Positions 5,664 through 6,437 of a stretch of 6,437 bases of DNA are shown here, in pieces; position 1 is the first letter of the stretch, and every line of letters begins with the position of its first letter. Both the position numbers and the translations under genes were made by a program. The stretch spans positions 1 through 6,437 of the forward strand of contig JAKAMV010000606.1 of the NCBI GenBank assembly GCA_021812735.1, read 5' to 3'. The notes under the pieces were generated by a model. The model was not told the DNA's origin. It made no database searches and worked only from the letters and a program-made list of their open reading frames with translations. Source of the stretch: Chloroflexota bacterium (GTDB lineage Bacteria; Chloroflexota; Limnocylindria; Limnocylindrales; CSP1-4).

Positions 5664-6434
5664 TCAAGAGACTGACCCCATGATTGCCTTGACGACTGTG
5701 TCGGGGGTGGTCTCGGCCTTCTGATAGGTCGCGTTGACCTTGCCGAGGTGCAGCACGACGACGCGGTCGGCGACCTCGAACACCTGGCGCATGTTGTGGG
5801 TGATGATCAGGACTCCCGCTCCCTGGTCGCGCAGCCGATGAACCAGCTCGATCACGTGACGAGCCTCGTTCAGGCCCATCGACGCCGTCGGTTCATCCAG
5901 GAGCAGCACGGCGCAGTTGGTCAGCGTGGCGCGAGCGACGGCCACGGTCTGGCGCTGGCCGCCCGACAACTGAGCCACGGGGACAGTGGTATCGGAGATC
6001 GTCCCGATGCCGAGCTCGGACAGCACCTCCGAGGTGCGGGCCTTCATCGCGGTCGAGTCGATCCGGGTGAACGGTCCGACGCCCAGACATATCTCACGGC
6101 CAAGGAAGAGGTTCTCGACAACATCGAGGTTGTCAGCGAGTGCCAAGTCCTGGTGGATCGTTCGGATACCGCGGTCTGCTGCGTCATTCGGCGACTCGAT
6201 CTTCGCCAGCTCGCCGTCCACGTAGAACTCGCCCTCGTCGGGCTCGACGACCCCGGAGATGATCTTGACGAGCGTGCTCTTGCCGGCGCCGTTGTCGCCG
6301 ACGAGGGCGACCACCTCCCCGTGGTGCACGGTCAGCGAGACGTGGTTCACAGCCTGCACAGAGCCGTACGCCTTGCTGACATCCACGACGCGGAGGGCCT
6401 CAGCTCCGGCGGCGTCGGTCGAGGGCGGAGCCAC
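5664..6434 (-). CDS. Sugar ABC transporter ATP-binding protein, single nucleotide-binding domain
   Basis: A complete ABC ATPase domain in 256 residues: Walker A GDNGAGKST (46-54), Q-loop Q95 in TIHQDLAL, signature LSGGQRQ (156-162), Walker B VLLLDEPTAS (176-185) and the switch His H213 in ITHNM. DEPTASMGLNEAR is typical of the carbohydrate-uptake CUT2 group. Most CUT2 ATPases (RbsA, XylG, about 500 residues) have two such domains in tandem; this one has a single domain, like the fructose-system FrcA type, and so probably works as a homodimer on the permease encoded next to it. The frame stays open to the window edge. GTG 6434 is the last start that fits inside the window, its ribosome site would be off the edge, and an earlier start is possible. 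It is the first operon gene visible here. Confidence 0.92.
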   Translation of the reverse strand: MAPPSTDAAGAEALRVVDVSKAYGSVQAVNHVSLTVHHGEVVALVGDNGAGKSTLVKIISGVVEPDEGEFYVDGELAKIESPNDAADRGIRTIHQDLALADNLDVVENLFLGREICLGVGPFTRIDSTAMKARTSEVLSELGIGTISDTTVPVAQLSGGQRQTVAVARATLTNCAVLLLDEPTASMGLNEARHVIELVHRLRDQGAGVLIITHNMRQVFEVADRVVVLHLGKVNATYQKAETTPDTVVKAIMGSVS

Positions 6435-6437
6435 CTC

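Noticed and set aside
4683..5675. Plus-strand open frame of 330 codons opposite the permease
   Set aside because: The opposite strand encodes a full XylH-like permease with family motifs and a good ribosome site; this frame shows no motif.

Overview
This is a high-GC window (about 60% to over 80% G+C depending on the stretch), with strongly G/C-ending codons. It suggests a soil-type actinobacterium or relative; the class cannot be fixed from this sequence. Apart from a short piece at the left edge, every gene is on the minus strand, so transcription runs from right to left.

Left edge (1-388): the end of an open frame on the plus strand (C-terminal 48 codons, stop at 146-148) is followed by about 110 bases of non-coding DNA with two 20-bp copies of a tandem 10-bp repeat. 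Directly after it comes the 3' half of a tRNA-Tyr gene (260-312), from the anticodon loop (GTA) to the CCA end, without its 5' half. This is the pattern left when an integrative element recombines into a tRNA anticodon loop. By this reading the element lies to the left and the resident chromosome begins at about 313. A GC-rich hairpin (333-355) follows.

Very GC-rich middle (389-1435, minus): a YgjP/DUF45-type zinc metallopeptidase and, 12 nt upstream of it, an 81-residue protein of unknown function that may have a leaderless start. A strong hairpin at 1488-1517 separates this pair from the operon.

Sugar operon (1540-6437, minus): a single-domain sugar ABC ATPase, a XylH-like permease, a metallo-beta-lactamase-fold hydrolase of the lactonase type, a LacI-type regulator and an SDR dehydrogenase, in transcription order. 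The permease and hydrolase overlap by 4 bases (GTGA) and the other gaps are 37-76 nt, so they are probably one transcript. The simplest reading is uptake of a sugar or polyol, oxidation by the SDR enzyme to a lactone or keto compound, and ring opening by the metal-dependent hydrolase, under LacI-type control. The substrate is not identifiable. No periplasmic binding protein is in view; it and the operon promoter should lie to the right of the window.
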